A DNA stretch of 64,000 nucleotides from JAMXLO01 sp963791495 (GCA_963791495.1 CAWBST010000027.1:372001-436000), one strand, 5' to 3'; numbered from the stretch's first letter, positions 1-8,913 are shown. Notes: generated from the letters alone by a model not told the origin. A program made the numbers and translations.

Positions 1-195
1 CCAGGAAACGAGGTCCTCGCGTGTCGCTCCGGTCATGCGGATCATGGCGCAGAGAAACCACAGCGTCAGCGGCAACAGCGCGAGCGAGGTGAGACGCTGG
101 CCCCACCAATGCGCAGCGCCCGCCCTGGCGGACCCGAGGCCACGCGCCCGGCCCAGCGGCGAGCGCATGATGTCGATGTGCGGGGCTTTCGACAT
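1..195 (-). CDS. sdhD: Succinate dehydrogenase membrane anchor SdhD, 5' part only
   Basis: The gene runs off the left edge, so only the first 65 codons are present. They start with the ATG at 195-193 and contain the MRSPLGRARGLGSA block followed by AHWWGQR, which is typical of alphaproteobacterial SdhD N-termini. The first membrane helix begins just after (LTSLALLPLTLWFL). SdhD and SdhC together hold haem b and the quinone site and anchor the SdhAB catalytic dimer in the inner membrane. The gene follows sdhC with an 8-base gap, so they are probably one transcript; sdhA and sdhB are expected outside the window. Confidence 0.9.
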   Translation of the reverse strand, partial: MSKAPHIDIMRSPLGRARGLGSARAGAAHWWGQRLTSLALLPLTLWFLCAMIRMTGATREDLVSW

Positions 196-203
196 GACGC
201 CTC

Positions 204-611
204 TCACCACACCGCGAGACCGATGATCCACAGCAGCAGTGTCGCCACCACGGTGGCGATCACCACGGCCCAGGCGGATCGGTCATACCAGGGCTGCTCG
301 AAGCCGTAGCCTACGTCCCAGACGAGGTGACGGACGCCGGCGAAGAAGTGGAAGAACAGAGCCAGGGTCCAGCCAAACAGCAGCAGCAGGCCGACGGGAG
401 TCGCCAGGAACCACTGCACGTTGGCGAACGCCTCGTCCGAGACGGCGGCGGCGATCAGCCACCACGTGAGCAGCAACGTGCCGATGCCGAGCCCGACGCC
501 GGTGACCCGGTGCAGGATGGAAAGCGCCATGCTGATCGGCCAGCGATAGACCTGAAGATGGGGGGAAAGAGGGCGGCGGATCAGTTTGCCGTCCGAGTTG
601 CGCGCCACCAT
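204..611 (-). CDS. sdhC: Succinate dehydrogenase cytochrome b556 subunit SdhC
   Basis: This 135-residue, three-helix membrane protein carries the SdhC signature RPLSPHLQVYRW followed by HRVTG near the N-terminus, and FAGVRHLVWD in the second helix, whose histidine is the expected axial haem b ligand. It anchors complex II and takes part in quinone reduction. An upstream in-frame start at 635 would add eight residues (MRDVRDAL). I prefer the inner start because family members begin a few residues before the RPLSPHL block. It is the first gene of the visible sdhCD pair. Confidence 0.92.
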   Translation of the reverse strand: MVARNSDGKLIRRPLSPHLQVYRWPISMALSILHRVTGVGLGIGTLLLTWWLIAAAVSDEAFANVQWFLATPVGLLLLFGWTLALFFHFFAGVRHLVWDVGYGFEQPWYDRSAWAVVIATVVATLLLWIIGLAVW

Positions 612-737
612 CAGCGCGTCGCGTACGTCTCGCAATGGATCGCTCCATCCTGTCGGCTGGCCGACTGGCCAAGCCGTTACAATTGCTTACGCTTCCGGTG
701 GGGAAGGGTCAACGCAACGCCGCGCGTGGCGGCAATG

Positions 738-1358
738 TCACGTCGGTGGCAGCAACGCGGCGATCCGCTCGCGCGCCGCCGCCGATGCCTGCGCGAGGGC
801 CTCGGCACCTCGGGTCAGCCCTTCGAGCATGATGAAGTGCAGGTCGGTGATGCCGATGGTGCCGAAGATCGCGCGCAGATAAGGCGTCAGAAAATCGGGC
901 TGCGGCGGCGTGCCTTGCGGCGACGGGCGGCTGAAATAGCCCCCCGAAGCGATGACGACATAGACGGGCCTGTCGCGCAGCAAGCCGACCTTCCCCTGAG
1001 GCGTGCTGCGGAAGGTGCGGTGGATACGGACGATCTGGTCAATCCACGCCTTCAGCGTTGCCGGGACGGTGTAGTTGTTCATCGGCGTGCCGATGACCAC
1101 CGCGTCACTGGTTTCCAGTTCCGAGATCAGTGTCTCTGATACGGCCAGTGACGGGGCATGGAAATCCGGCGGGGTGGCGAGGATGGCGGCGGTGAAGCCC
1201 TCGTCCACGAAAGCCGGAGGCGTCTTGACGAGATTTCGCTCGATGACTCGGCCTGCCGGGTCGGCGGCCAACAACCGCTCGACCACCTCGCCCGAGATCA
1301 TCCGGCTGTACGCCAGCGGGCCGCGTGGACTGCATGTCAGGTGCAGGATCGTTCCCAT
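738..1358 (-). CDS. FMN-dependent NADH-azoreductase family flavodoxin-fold protein
   Basis: The 206-residue product starts with ILHLTCSPRGPLAYSR, the FMN-phosphate-binding loop of the AzoR/NQO flavodoxin-like family, and continues with the flavin-contacting block GTPMNNYTVPATLKAWIDQI. Family members are cytosolic homodimers that reduce quinones and azo dyes with NAD(P)H. The length matches AzoR (about 200). It lies 9 bases downstream of the GNAT gene and probably shares a transcript with it and the AhpD-like gene, opposite the MocR regulator. The physiological substrate cannot be read from the sequence. Confidence 0.85.
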   Translation of the reverse strand: MGTILHLTCSPRGPLAYSRMISGEVVERLLAADPAGRVIERNLVKTPPAFVDEGFTAAILATPPDFHAPSLAVSETLISELETSDAVVIGTPMNNYTVPATLKAWIDQIVRIHRTFRSTPQGKVGLLRDRPVYVVIASGGYFSRPSPQGTPPQPDFLTPYLRAIFGTIGITDLHFIMLEGLTRGAEALAQASAAARERIAALLPPT

Positions 1359-1367
1359 GGTTGTGCC

Positions 1368-1799
1368 TCAGTCCAGCGGCATCGCGAAGCGCAGCCCCGC
1401 CGGCAACATGCCGTATCGGAAGTAGAAGCGTTGGCCGAGCAAATTGTCGATCGCTGTATCCAGTACCAGCCGCCCTATCCCGAGCGCACGCGCCTCGACA
1501 TTGACTGCATCGAGCAGTCGGGCGCCGAGTTGTTCCCCGCGTGCTGACGTAGTGACCACCAGATCGTCGACATAGCAGAAGCGCCCACGGATGAGGTTCT
1601 CCTGCACGCGATAGCCGGCCAGGCCCAGCGGCTGCCCATCCCGCCACGCAGCCAGCAACCGGTAGCCATCGGCTGCCTGTCGCTGGACGCGTGACAGGAA
1701 TTCCCGTGCATCGGCGAGATGCGGCCGCAGTTCCTGCATCACAGGGAAACAGGCGGTGAGTTCCGCGGCCGTTTCCGCGTGGCGGAACGCTATGGTCAT
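1368..1799 (-). CDS. GNAT family N-acetyltransferase
   Basis: This is a 143-residue single-domain protein. The central strand YVDDLVVTTSARGEQLGARLLD matches GNAT motif A, with RGEQLG in the acetyl-CoA pyrophosphate loop position, and it ends with the usual motif B tail (FYFRYGM). I chose the ATG at 1799 because it overlaps the TGA of the upstream AhpD-like gene (ATGA), implying translational coupling; a longer reading to 1988 only runs back through that gene out of frame. The acceptor substrate is unknown. Confidence 0.82.
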   Translation of the reverse strand: MTIAFRHAETAAELTACFPVMQELRPHLADAREFLSRVQRQAADGYRLLAAWRDGQPLGLAGYRVQENLIRGRFCYVDDLVVTTSARGEQLGARLLDAVNVEARALGIGRLVLDTAIDNLLGQRFYFRYGMLPAGLRFAMPLD

Positions 1800-2269
1800 G
1801 CCGCTGCTCTGGAGTGGGCGCCAGCATCGACACGATGCGGTGTGCGCATCGCAATAGTGACGCGGTTCCAAAGGTTGATCATGCCGATCAGCGCGGTGAG
1901 ATCGACGATTTCCTTGGGAGAGAAATGCTTCTGCAGTGCCTGGTACTCGGTCTCCGGTGCGCCACGAGTGGCGATCTCGGTCAGGCATTCGGTCCAGGCG
2001 AGTGCCGCCCGCTCGCGGTCGCTGTACAGCGGTGACTCGCGCCAGCCGCTGAGCACATAGAGCCGCTGCTCGGACTCACCCCCGTGCCGCGCGTCGCGGC
2101 TATGCATATCGAGGCAGAACGCGCAGCCGTTGATCTGGGAAGCCCGCATCTTCACCAGGTGGATCAGTGGGTGCTCCAACCCACAGCGCGCGATGTAGTT
2201 CTCGACGCCGCGCAAGGCGGCATATCCCTCGGGCGCGAGTTCGAGGGCATTGAGGCGCGGTGCATGCAT
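1796..2269 (-). CDS. Carboxymuconolactone decarboxylase/AhpD-like peroxidase-related protein
   Basis: The 157-residue protein contains the AhpD-type active site CAFCLDMHSRDAR, with both cysteines and the following histidine intact, so a peroxide or thiol redox role is plausible. The start at 2269 is supported by AAGGAGA eight bases upstream; an in-frame codon at 2290 has no such site. It heads a leftward set with the GNAT and azoreductase-like genes and diverges from the MocR regulator across about 90 bases, which suggests that regulator controls the set. Confidence 0.86.
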   Translation of the reverse strand: MHAPRLNALELAPEGYAALRGVENYIARCGLEHPLIHLVKMRASQINGCAFCLDMHSRDARHGGESEQRLYVLSGWRESPLYSDRERAALAWTECLTEIATRGAPETEYQALQKHFSPKEIVDLTALIGMINLWNRVTIAMRTPHRVDAGAHSRAAA

Positions 2270-2359
2270 CGATGGTCTCCTTGGAAGCACGGAACGCGCG
2301 GCAGGTAGGTCCCCGGTGGCCTAGAGGCGAGGGCCAATAAATGACAAACTGACTGGGCC

Positions 2360-3766
2360 ATGGCGACCTTGCCGATCTCCCTCGACCGCGGCGCGGCCGG
2401 CCCATTGTACCGGCAGATCGTCGCCCGGCTGCGCACGGCCATTCTTGCCGGTACGCTGCCTGCCGGCAGCCGGCTGCCGTCGTCGCGCGGTCTCGCCAGC
2501 CAGCTTGGGATCGCCCGCGGCACTGCGGACGCGGCCTATGCGGTACTCGCTGGTGAAGGGGTCCTCCTGGCACAAGGTTCCGCCGGAACGGTGGTCTCGC
2601 CCCATTTCGCAGCACCTTGGGTCACAGCCAAGGCCCGCGCCTCGGCGGTTGCCCGTCCGGGGACGCACTCACCACAGCGGGTCCCGGCGCTTCGCATGGG
2701 TCTGCCGGCGCTCGACGCGTTTCCGCGCAAGCTATGGTCGCGATTGGCGGCACGGGAAATCCGCCGAACCGGGCCGGACGAACTGGCCTATCCGGATCCC
2801 GCGGGTCACCGTCCCTTGCGGGAGGCGATCAGCGCCTATCTCGGTATCAGCCGCGGCATCACGGTGGACCCGGAGCAGGTCTGGGTCACCGGAGGCTTCC
2901 AGGGCGCCCTGTCGCTGATCATGAGCGCCGTCCTGCGTCCAGGCGACGCGGTGTGGGTCGAGGATCCGGGATATCCGCCGGCGCGCGACGCTCTCCTGGC
3001 AGCGCGTGCGAGGCTGGTGCCAGTGCCGGTCGATCGCCACGGCATGAAGGTGGATGCAGCGATCGCGCGGGCGCCAAGGGCGCGCCTCGCATTGCTGACA
3101 CCGACCCATCAGAGCCCGCTCGGGGTCACGTTGTCGCTGGAGCGGCGGCTGTCGTTACTGGCGTGGGCAGCAAAGTCCAACGCCTGGGTATTGGAAGATG
3201 ATTACGACAGTGAGTTTCGCTACATGGGTCATCCGCTGCCGGCATTGAAAAGCCTGGATCATGCCGATCGGGTGTTGTTTGCGGGCAGCTTCAGCAAGGT
3301 GCTGTTTCCAGGCTTGCGGATTGGCTACCTTGTCGTGCCGGAGCCGCTGACCGAGGACATCGCCCGTGCCAGCCGCCTGTTGCAGCTGGGCCAGTCCGGA
3401 TTGGAGCAGCGAGTTGTCGCCTCGTTCATGGCCGAGGGACATTTCGCGCGACACCTGCGCCGTATGCGGTCCCTGTACGCCGCGCGCCGCGCGGCATTGG
3501 CCGAGGCGCTCGCCGCGTTGTTCGGTGATCGCGTGACGCTGGAACTGCAGGCCGGCGGCATGCACCTGATCGCCCGATTCACTGACGGCATCGCCGACAC
3601 CGAACTGGCGCGGCGATCCCTGGCACATGGCGTTGCGCCGACAGCGCTGTCGAGCCTCGCCATGGAGCACGCATGCGGTCAGGGCTTATTGCTGAGTTTC
3701 ACCAACATCGAGGCAGCCGAGGCACCCGCTGTGGCCGCGCGGTTGGCGGCAGCGATGCGCGGCTGA
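2360..3766 (+). CDS. MocR/PdxR-type regulator (GntR HTH plus aminotransferase-like domain)
   Basis: The 468-residue protein has an N-terminal winged helix (about residues 10-75, with SRLPSSRGLASQLGIARGT as the recognition part), a linker, and a fold-type I aminotransferase domain. VLEDDYDSEFRY and GSFSKVLFPGLRIGY carry the PLP-contacting aspartate and the Schiff-base lysine, so cofactor binding should be retained. MocR proteins use PLP or amino-substrate binding to control divergent genes. Here the divergent set encodes AhpD-like, GNAT and azoreductase-like proteins. PdxR (vitamin B6 control) is an alternative, but no pdx gene is near. Confidence 0.9.
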   Translation: MATLPISLDRGAAGPLYRQIVARLRTAILAGTLPAGSRLPSSRGLASQLGIARGTADAAYAVLAGEGVLLAQGSAGTVVSPHFAAPWVTAKARASAVARPGTHSPQRVPALRMGLPALDAFPRKLWSRLAAREIRRTGPDELAYPDPAGHRPLREAISAYLGISRGITVDPEQVWVTGGFQGALSLIMSAVLRPGDAVWVEDPGYPPARDALLAARARLVPVPVDRHGMKVDAAIARAPRARLALLTPTHQSPLGVTLSLERRLSLLAWAAKSNAWVLEDDYDSEFRYMGHPLPALKSLDHADRVLFAGSFSKVLFPGLRIGYLVVPEPLTEDIARASRLLQLGQSGLEQRVVASFMAEGHFARHLRRMRSLYAARRAALAEALAALFGDRVTLELQAGGMHLIARFTDGIADTELARRSLAHGVAPTALSSLAMEHACGQGLLLSFTNIEAAEAPAVAARLAAAMRG

Positions 3767-3793
3767 GCGGAAGATGATGTTACGCTGCCTCCC

Positions 3794-4393
3794 ATGACTC
3801 CGAAGTTCCCGATCATCGTGCTGGCGGTCACAGCCATGCCGCTCCAGTCGCTCGTTGCAGCGGGGGAAGCGCGGCGTGCGCCCACTCTTCTGCCGCCGGT
3901 CAGTCCTGCCTGCATATCCTCATCATTTGGACCTCGCGTGCTGCCTGATCACCCAGCGGCCGGCTCGTATCACTATGGGGTCGACCTGCCTGCCCCAGTG
4001 GGATCAGCGGTCCTCGCGACCGCACCCGGCACCGTGGTCCGGGTCCAGCGCAAGGGACCGGGCGGGCTCGAGATGTTGGTCCAGCACGATGGCTTCCTGG
4101 GCATCTACAGCCACTTCGGCATGATCATGCCTGCCTTCGCCGAGGGAAAGCGCACGGTCGCAGCTGGCGAGAAACTTGGCGTGGTCGGGAGGACAGGAGT
4201 GACGTCCGGAGCTCACCTGTTTTTCGGCATGGTCCTGGCGGGAAGGCCGGTCGATCCGGCACAGTACCTCAATGTTCCGTTCTGCAACGCCGGCGTCCGT
4301 CGAACGCAGCCCGATCGGGCGGACGACGAGGGGATCGCGCTCGGCGGCAAGCGGTACTATCAGGTCTTCCTTCCGGAGCAGCACCAACATTAG
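3794..4393 (+). CDS. M23/LytM-like protein, metal site altered
   Basis: This 199-residue protein has an N-terminal hydrophobic signal (residues 1-22) and a LytM fold. H60 and D64 (HYGVD) and H107 (YSH) match the M23 zinc and catalytic residues. The usual C-terminal HLH is HLF here (H141-L142-F143), so one zinc ligand is replaced. The domain may therefore bind peptidoglycan or regulate amidases rather than cut, as in EnvC/NlpD-type LytM proteins; this is inference. A paralogue at 43484-44054 shows the same loss (HLY). It probably acts in the periplasm. It stands alone 27 bases after the MocR gene. Confidence 0.78.
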   Translation: MTPKFPIIVLAVTAMPLQSLVAAGEARRAPTLLPPVSPACISSSFGPRVLPDHPAAGSYHYGVDLPAPVGSAVLATAPGTVVRVQRKGPGGLEMLVQHDGFLGIYSHFGMIMPAFAEGKRTVAAGEKLGVVGRTGVTSGAHLFFGMVLAGRPVDPAQYLNVPFCNAGVRRTQPDRADDEGIALGGKRYYQVFLPEQHQH

Positions 4394-4436
4394 ACATCAC
4401 CTTGCATGCGGGTTTGCCGGGCCACAGGATGCCCGC

Positions 4437-4685
4437 ATGAGCGAATCCCTCCTCGACATGAAGGGCACCACCTGCCCGATACCGGTGCTGCGCGCCAACC
4501 GTGCGCTGCGGTCGATGACACCGGGCGAACGGCTGCGCGTGCTCGCCACCGACCGCGCCTCGGTGGCCGACTTCCAGGCGTTCTGCCGCGAGACCGGCCA
4601 CGCGTTGCTCGCCTGGTCGGAGGAGAACGGCGTGTTCAGCTTCGTCATCCGCAAGCGGGCGGCAGAGCCGGAGCAGAAGGATTGA
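4437..4685 (+). CDS. TusA-family sulfurtransferase-like protein
   Basis: This 82-residue protein has the family motif CPIPVLRANRALRSM, with the CPxP cysteine (C13) that carries persulfide sulfur in TusA proteins, followed by the usual beta-alpha-beta fold (RVLATDRASVADFQAFCRETGH). TusA-like proteins relay sulfur for tRNA thiolation, molybdenum cofactor or sulfur oxidation; which applies is not visible. The start is the ATG at 4437. The gene ends one base before the deacetylase start, so the two are probably co-transcribed, and xseB follows. Confidence 0.85.
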   Translation: MSESLLDMKGTTCPIPVLRANRALRSMTPGERLRVLATDRASVADFQAFCRETGHALLAWSEENGVFSFVIRKRAAEPEQKD

Positions 4686-4686
4686 G

Positions 4687-5619
4687 ATGCCAACCGCGCT
4701 GATCACCCATCCGGCCTGCCTGGGCCACGACACTGGCCCCTATCACCCGGAATGCCCCGATCGCCTGCGCGCCGTGCTCGCAGCGCTGGAAACGCCCGAG
4801 TTCGCGGATCTCCTCCGCGAGTCCGCCCCGCACGCCACTACAGAGCAGCTCACGCGCGTTCACCCGGCGAACTACGTCGAAGCGATCGTCGGGATCCGTC
4901 CCGCCGCGGGCGAGATGGTGCAGCTCGACCCCGACACAGCGATGAGTGCCGGCAGCGCCGAGGCCGCGCTACGTGCCGCCGGCGCCGCGGTGGCAGGCGT
5001 GGATGCCGTGATGGAAGGCTGGGCGAGCGCCGCCTTCGCAGCCGTTCGCCCGCCCGGTCACCACGCCGAACCGTCCCGCCCGATGGGCTTCTGCCTGTTC
5101 AACAACGCCGCCGTGGCGGCACTGCACGCGCGTGCCCGTTGGGGTGTGCAACGCGTCGCCGTGGTGGACTTCGATGTGCACCACGGCAACGGGACCCAGG
5201 CGATGTTCGCCGCCGACCCTGACCTGTTCTACGCCTCGTCGCACCAGCACCCGTGCTATCCGGGCACCGGCGAAGCGTGGGAGCGCGGCACCGCCGACAA
5301 CATCATCAACGCGCCGCTGCGCCCGGGTTCGGACAGCGCCGCCTTCCGCGCCGCGTGGTCCGGCACGATCCTCCCGGAGCTCGATCGCTTCGCTCCGGGG
5401 CTTCTGATCGTCTCGGCCGGCTTCGACGCGCACAAGGCTGACCCGCTGGCGCAGCTCCGCGTGGAGACGGCGGACTATGGCTGGATCACCCAGGAACTGC
5501 TGCGCATCGCTGCGGCGCATTGCGGCGGACGGCTCGTCTCCGTGCTGGAAGGCGGCTACGACCTGGAGGCGCTCGCCGCCTCGGCCGCGGCGCACATGCG
5601 GGCGCTGATGCAGGCGTAG
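4687..5619 (+). CDS. Class II histone deacetylase-like (acetylpolyamine amidohydrolase/AcuC-type) hydrolase
   Basis: The 310-residue protein has all recognisable arginase/deacetylase motifs: RPPGHHAEP (catalytic histidine pair), FDVHHGNGT (metal aspartate and histidine), SAGFDAHKADPL (second metal aspartate) and LEGGYD. Bacterial members are zinc-dependent cytosolic deacylases acting on acetylated lysines or polyamines. It sits between a TusA-like gene and xseB with almost no spacing, an operon-like arrangement common in alphaproteobacteria. The substrate cannot be assigned. Confidence 0.9.
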   Translation: MPTALITHPACLGHDTGPYHPECPDRLRAVLAALETPEFADLLRESAPHATTEQLTRVHPANYVEAIVGIRPAAGEMVQLDPDTAMSAGSAEAALRAAGAAVAGVDAVMEGWASAAFAAVRPPGHHAEPSRPMGFCLFNNAAVAALHARARWGVQRVAVVDFDVHHGNGTQAMFAADPDLFYASSHQHPCYPGTGEAWERGTADNIINAPLRPGSDSAAFRAAWSGTILPELDRFAPGLLIVSAGFDAHKADPLAQLRVETADYGWITQELLRIAAAHCGGRLVSVLEGGYDLEALAASAAAHMRALMQA

Positions 5620-5627
5620 GAGTGTCT

Positions 5628-5867
5628 ATGTCGGGCAAGAACACCGATGTCAGCGCGCTGTCGTTCGAGGACGCGCTGGCGGAACTGGAACAGATCGTCC
5701 GCGGCCTGGAAAGCGGCCAGCAGAAGCTGGAGGACGCCATCACCGCCTATGAGCGCGGCGCCGCCCTGCGGCGGCACTGCGAGGCGAAGCTGGCGGAGGC
5801 CGAAGCGCGCGTGGCCGCGATTGTCGAGCGTGCGGATGGCACGCTGGCCACACGGCCGATCGAATAG
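5628..5867 (+). CDS. xseB: Exodeoxyribonuclease VII small subunit
   Basis: The 79-residue product contains the XseB core LSFEDALAELEQIVRGLESG, followed by the conserved LEDAITAYERGAALRRHC helix. XseB binds several-fold to XseA and limits its nuclease activity on single-stranded DNA. Start ATG 5628 follows TAGGAG. The gene ends a compact rightward set with the TusA-like and deacetylase genes. xseA is not in the window, as is common where the subunits are unlinked. A strong hairpin follows. Confidence 0.92.
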   Translation: MSGKNTDVSALSFEDALAELEQIVRGLESGQQKLEDAITAYERGAALRRHCEAKLAEAEARVAAIVERADGTLATRPIE

Positions 5868-5900
5868 CGCGCGACCGCGGCCCGACCGCTGGCAAGGGTT

Positions 5901-5930
5901 GAACATGGCGCCATGCGGGACGCCATGTTC
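5901..5930. terminator. Hairpin between convergent genes
   Basis: GAACATGGCG and CGCCATGTTC form a perfect 10-bp stem around a 10-base loop between the stops of xseB and the leftward gene at 5938. There is no clear T-run on either side, but position and stability suit a bidirectional terminator. Confidence 0.6.
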
Positions 5931-5937
5931 GGCCGCA

Positions 5938-6369
5938 TCAGAACACGACGTTGGAGGCAGTGCCCTGCAACGCGGTCACATCGTAGAAATCGCGTTGCCC
6001 CTGATTGAACGCCGGGATGATCGAGAACGCATGATGTGTCGTGACGCCGTCGGTGCTGATGGCAACACTGCTGAAGGGCGCCGGCAGGTTCACGCGCGGT
6101 ACAAGCAGACTGAACGACGTTGAGCCGGCGTCGATGGTCCGCACGATCGTCACGCTGACCACGGTGCCGAGATCGCACTCCACCTTGCGGATCTCGTCGC
6201 CCCGAAAGCTCAGCGACCGGATGGGATCCTGGTAGGTCAGATGCGGTGTACCATCGAAGCCGCTGGTGCTGTAGCTGACGTGCAGCCCACCACCCGCCAG
6301 GCTGAACATGTTCGCCGCGACAAAGGCGGTCTGCGACGGCGGCGCCGTCCGCGTTTCAGTTGTGGACAT
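5938..6369 (-). CDS. Hypothetical 143-residue protein
   Basis: I do not recognise the family. The ATG at 6369 is preceded by CAGGAG at good spacing, so this start is favoured over an in-frame codon at 6459. The protein has no signal peptide or membrane segment. It is rich in Ser, Thr and Val with short beta-prone stretches (SFRGDEIRKVECDLGTVVSV), suggesting an all-beta fold. It faces xseB across a hairpin and diverges from the binding-protein gene at 6670. It appears monocistronic. Confidence 0.65.
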   Translation of the reverse strand: MSTTETRTAPPSQTAFVAANMFSLAGGGLHVSYSTSGFDGTPHLTYQDPIRSLSFRGDEIRKVECDLGTVVSVTIVRTIDAGSTSFSLLVPRVNLPAPFSSVAISTDGVTTHHAFSIIPAFNQGQRDFYDVTALQGTASNVVF

Positions 6370-6669
6370 GAGTTTCACTCCTGAGGGATGCGTCGAAATG
6401 GTGACGCCATGATGTGTCGCCCTGACTCTTTGTTCAGGACTGCGGATGAATAGCCGCAATGCAGGGGGCGGACTGAGAGCCAGTTCACAGGTGCTTCAAC
6501 TCGCAGAGGAATGCCCCGAGCGCATCGGCACGGTTCCGCTGGTATGCATCTTGCTGTACGGTGACCGTGGCGGATCGCATGACGGCCGTCCAATACCTGG
6601 CTTCGCGCGGTCCCCACGCAGTGCACCCGGCCTGGATTCTACAGGCCGCAATAACCCGTGGAGGTTCCG

Positions 6670-7908
6670 ATGCGAATTGCCCGCCGTTCCGCCCTTGCCC
6701 TGCTTGGCTCATCAGCGTTGGCCGGCTTTGTCCAGCCGGCGCGTGCCGGCGACAAGTTCGTCACCATCGGCATCAACCTGCCGCTGACCGGGGCCGCGGC
6801 CGAGGACGCGACCAACATCCTCCACGGCGCGCAGTTGGCGATCGAGGAAGCCAACGCCCGCGGCGGCCTTGGTGGCTATGAGATCAGGCAGCTCGTGCTT
6901 GACGACGGCACCGCGACCGCCGGCCAGTACGATCCGGCGCAGTCGGCGATCAACACACGCAAGATGATTGTCGACCCTAACGTTGTCGCCGCGGTCGGGC
7001 CGATGGCGAGCGGCAGCGGCAAGGCAATGGCGCCGCTGCTCAGCCAGGGCAACCTCGCGACGGTGACGCCGAGTTCCACCAACCCCGATCTGACCGATCC
7101 AAAGTTCGCCGAAATGTACCGGCCGGCCGGCAAGGCGATCTACTTCCGCACCTGCACCACCGATGCCTTCCAGGGCCCCAACATGGCCAACTTCATGGCG
7201 GACCAGCTGAAGGTGAAGTCGGTCTTCGTGGTGGACGACACCGGGGCCTACGGCGTGGGTCTTGCCGATGCCTTCCAGGCGCAATGCGGCAAGCGCGGGA
7301 TCCAGGTGATGGGCCGCGACCGCGTCGATCCGCTGATCAGCGACTACCGGCCGCTGCTGACCAAGGTCAAGAACCTCGGACCGCAGGCGCTGTACTGCGG
7401 CTCGAGTGCGCTGGCCGGTGTGAAGCTGGTCAAGCAGAGCTATGAGATCATGCCCGACATGATCAAGGCGGGCGGCGACGGGCTGCACCAGGCCTCGATC
7501 CTGTCAGGCGCCGGGTTCCCGGCTGCGCAGAATTGGTACAGCACCATCGCCGCACCGCACATGCTGGACGATGCCAAACTGTCCGAGTGGGTGGTGAAAT
7601 TCCAAAAGCGTTGGAACACGCCGCCGTCAGACTACTCGATCACCTCGTACGATGCGGCGCTGGTGATACTGGCTGCGATCGAGACCGTGGCGAAGTCCGG
7701 TGCGCCCGTGACGCGCGGCGCGGTGCGCGATGCGATCCAGGCCGGCAAGGTAGATACGCTGCAGGGACAGATCTCGTACGACGCCAACGGCGACCTGAGT
7801 TCGCGCGTGGTCAGCGTGTTCCAGGTAAAGCAGGATACCGCCCATCCGGTGAATGACGTGGTGCACCAATTCAAGTACATCGGCGCGGCGCTGGCCGACA
7901 GCGCCTGA
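6670..7908 (+). CDS. ABC transporter substrate-binding protein, branched-chain amino acid (LivJ/Peripla_BP_6) type
   Basis: The 412-residue protein begins with a signal peptide (RRSALALLGSSALAGF, cleavage after ARA near residue 26), then the type I periplasmic-binding core: VTIGINLPLTGAAAED at the start, AAVGPMASGSGKAMAPL, and VDDTGAYGVGLADAF in the hinge region. The double arginine makes Tat export possible but not certain. It should capture an amino acid or related small molecule in the periplasm. GGAGG precedes the ATG at 6670. No permease or ATPase genes are adjacent, so it is an orphan binding protein here. Confidence 0.88.
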   Translation: MRIARRSALALLGSSALAGFVQPARAGDKFVTIGINLPLTGAAAEDATNILHGAQLAIEEANARGGLGGYEIRQLVLDDGTATAGQYDPAQSAINTRKMIVDPNVVAAVGPMASGSGKAMAPLLSQGNLATVTPSSTNPDLTDPKFAEMYRPAGKAIYFRTCTTDAFQGPNMANFMADQLKVKSVFVVDDTGAYGVGLADAFQAQCGKRGIQVMGRDRVDPLISDYRPLLTKVKNLGPQALYCGSSALAGVKLVKQSYEIMPDMIKAGGDGLHQASILSGAGFPAAQNWYSTIAAPHMLDDAKLSEWVVKFQKRWNTPPSDYSITSYDAALVILAAIETVAKSGAPVTRGAVRDAIQAGKVDTLQGQISYDANGDLSSRVVSVFQVKQDTAHPVNDVVHQFKYIGAALADSA

Positions 7909-8007
7909 GGCGGAGCATTTGCACCGATCTGCGGACGATACAGCGTGAGTGCGAACACGTCGGTCGCGTGCTAAGACTCGCTACACACCGTCCTTGCAGA
8001 GGCCTCC

Positions 8008-8913
8008 ATGTCCCAGCACCGCATCGGTATTGATCTGGGCGGCACCAAGATCGAGATCGCGGTGCTGGCGTCCGATGGCAGCGAGGCCCATCGTCATCGG
8101 ATCGACACGCCGCACGGGTATCAGGCATCGCTCGAGGGCATCGCCAAGCTGGTGCGCGACGCGGAAGCGCAGCTTGGAGCCAGCGCCAGCGTCGGTATCG
8201 GCATCCCTGGCGTAATCAGCCCAGCCACTGGGCTGGTGAAGAACGCCAACTCGATTGCGCTGAACGGTCACACATTCGATCGCGACATCAGCGCGCTGCT
8301 CGGCCGTGAGGTGCGGGTGGAGAATGACGCCAACTGCTTTGCGCTCTCGGAAGCAACCGACGGCGCCGGCGTCGGACACGGGGTGGTGTTCGGTGCGATC
8401 CTCGGCACCGGCTGCGGCGGTGGCGTGGTGGTGAACGGCAAGGTGCTGCGCGGACGCAACCACGTCACCGGCGAGTGGGGCCACAATCCGCTGCCCTGGC
8501 CGCGGCTCGATCTTGATGAGGTGCCTGGCCGGCTATGCTGGTGCGGTCACCACGGTTGCCTCGAGACCTGGGTCGCCGGCCCGTCGCTGGCGCGCGACTG
8601 CGACGGCGAGGGCGCGCACGACGCATCGGGCATCCCATCCCGCGCCGCCGCTGGTGAGGCGCGGGCGCAGGTTGCGCTCGAACGCCATGCCGATCGGCTG
8701 GCGCGCGGGCTGGCGCATGTGATCAACCTGCTCGACCCGGACGTGATCGTGCTGGGCGGCGGACTGTCCAATATGGACCACCTCTACACGGCACTGCCGC
8801 CGCTGGTGACACGCTACGTGTTCAGCGACTTCGTGCACACGCCGATCGTGCGCAATCGGCATGGCGATTCGTCCGGCGTGCGTGGTGCGGCGTGGTTGTG
8901 GCCTGCCGGGTGA
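8008..8913 (+). CDS. mak: Fructokinase, ROK family
   Basis: The 301-residue protein matches Mak-type fructokinases along its whole length: N-terminal phosphate loop GIDLGGTKIEIAVL, sugar-binding ENDANCFALSE, TGEWGHNPLPWP with the catalytic-region histidine, and the ROK zinc motif CWCGHHGCLE. The C-terminal HGDSSGVRGAAWLWP is characteristic of Mak. It phosphorylates fructose with ATP in the cytosol. It is 99 bases after the binding-protein gene, with its own purine-rich site (GAGG), and is followed by two hairpins, so it may be monocistronic. Confidence 0.9.
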   Translation: MSQHRIGIDLGGTKIEIAVLASDGSEAHRHRIDTPHGYQASLEGIAKLVRDAEAQLGASASVGIGIPGVISPATGLVKNANSIALNGHTFDRDISALLGREVRVENDANCFALSEATDGAGVGHGVVFGAILGTGCGGGVVVNGKVLRGRNHVTGEWGHNPLPWPRLDLDEVPGRLCWCGHHGCLETWVAGPSLARDCDGEGAHDASGIPSRAAAGEARAQVALERHADRLARGLAHVINLLDPDVIVLGGGLSNMDHLYTALPPLVTRYVFSDFVHTPIVRNRHGDSSGVRGAAWLWPAG

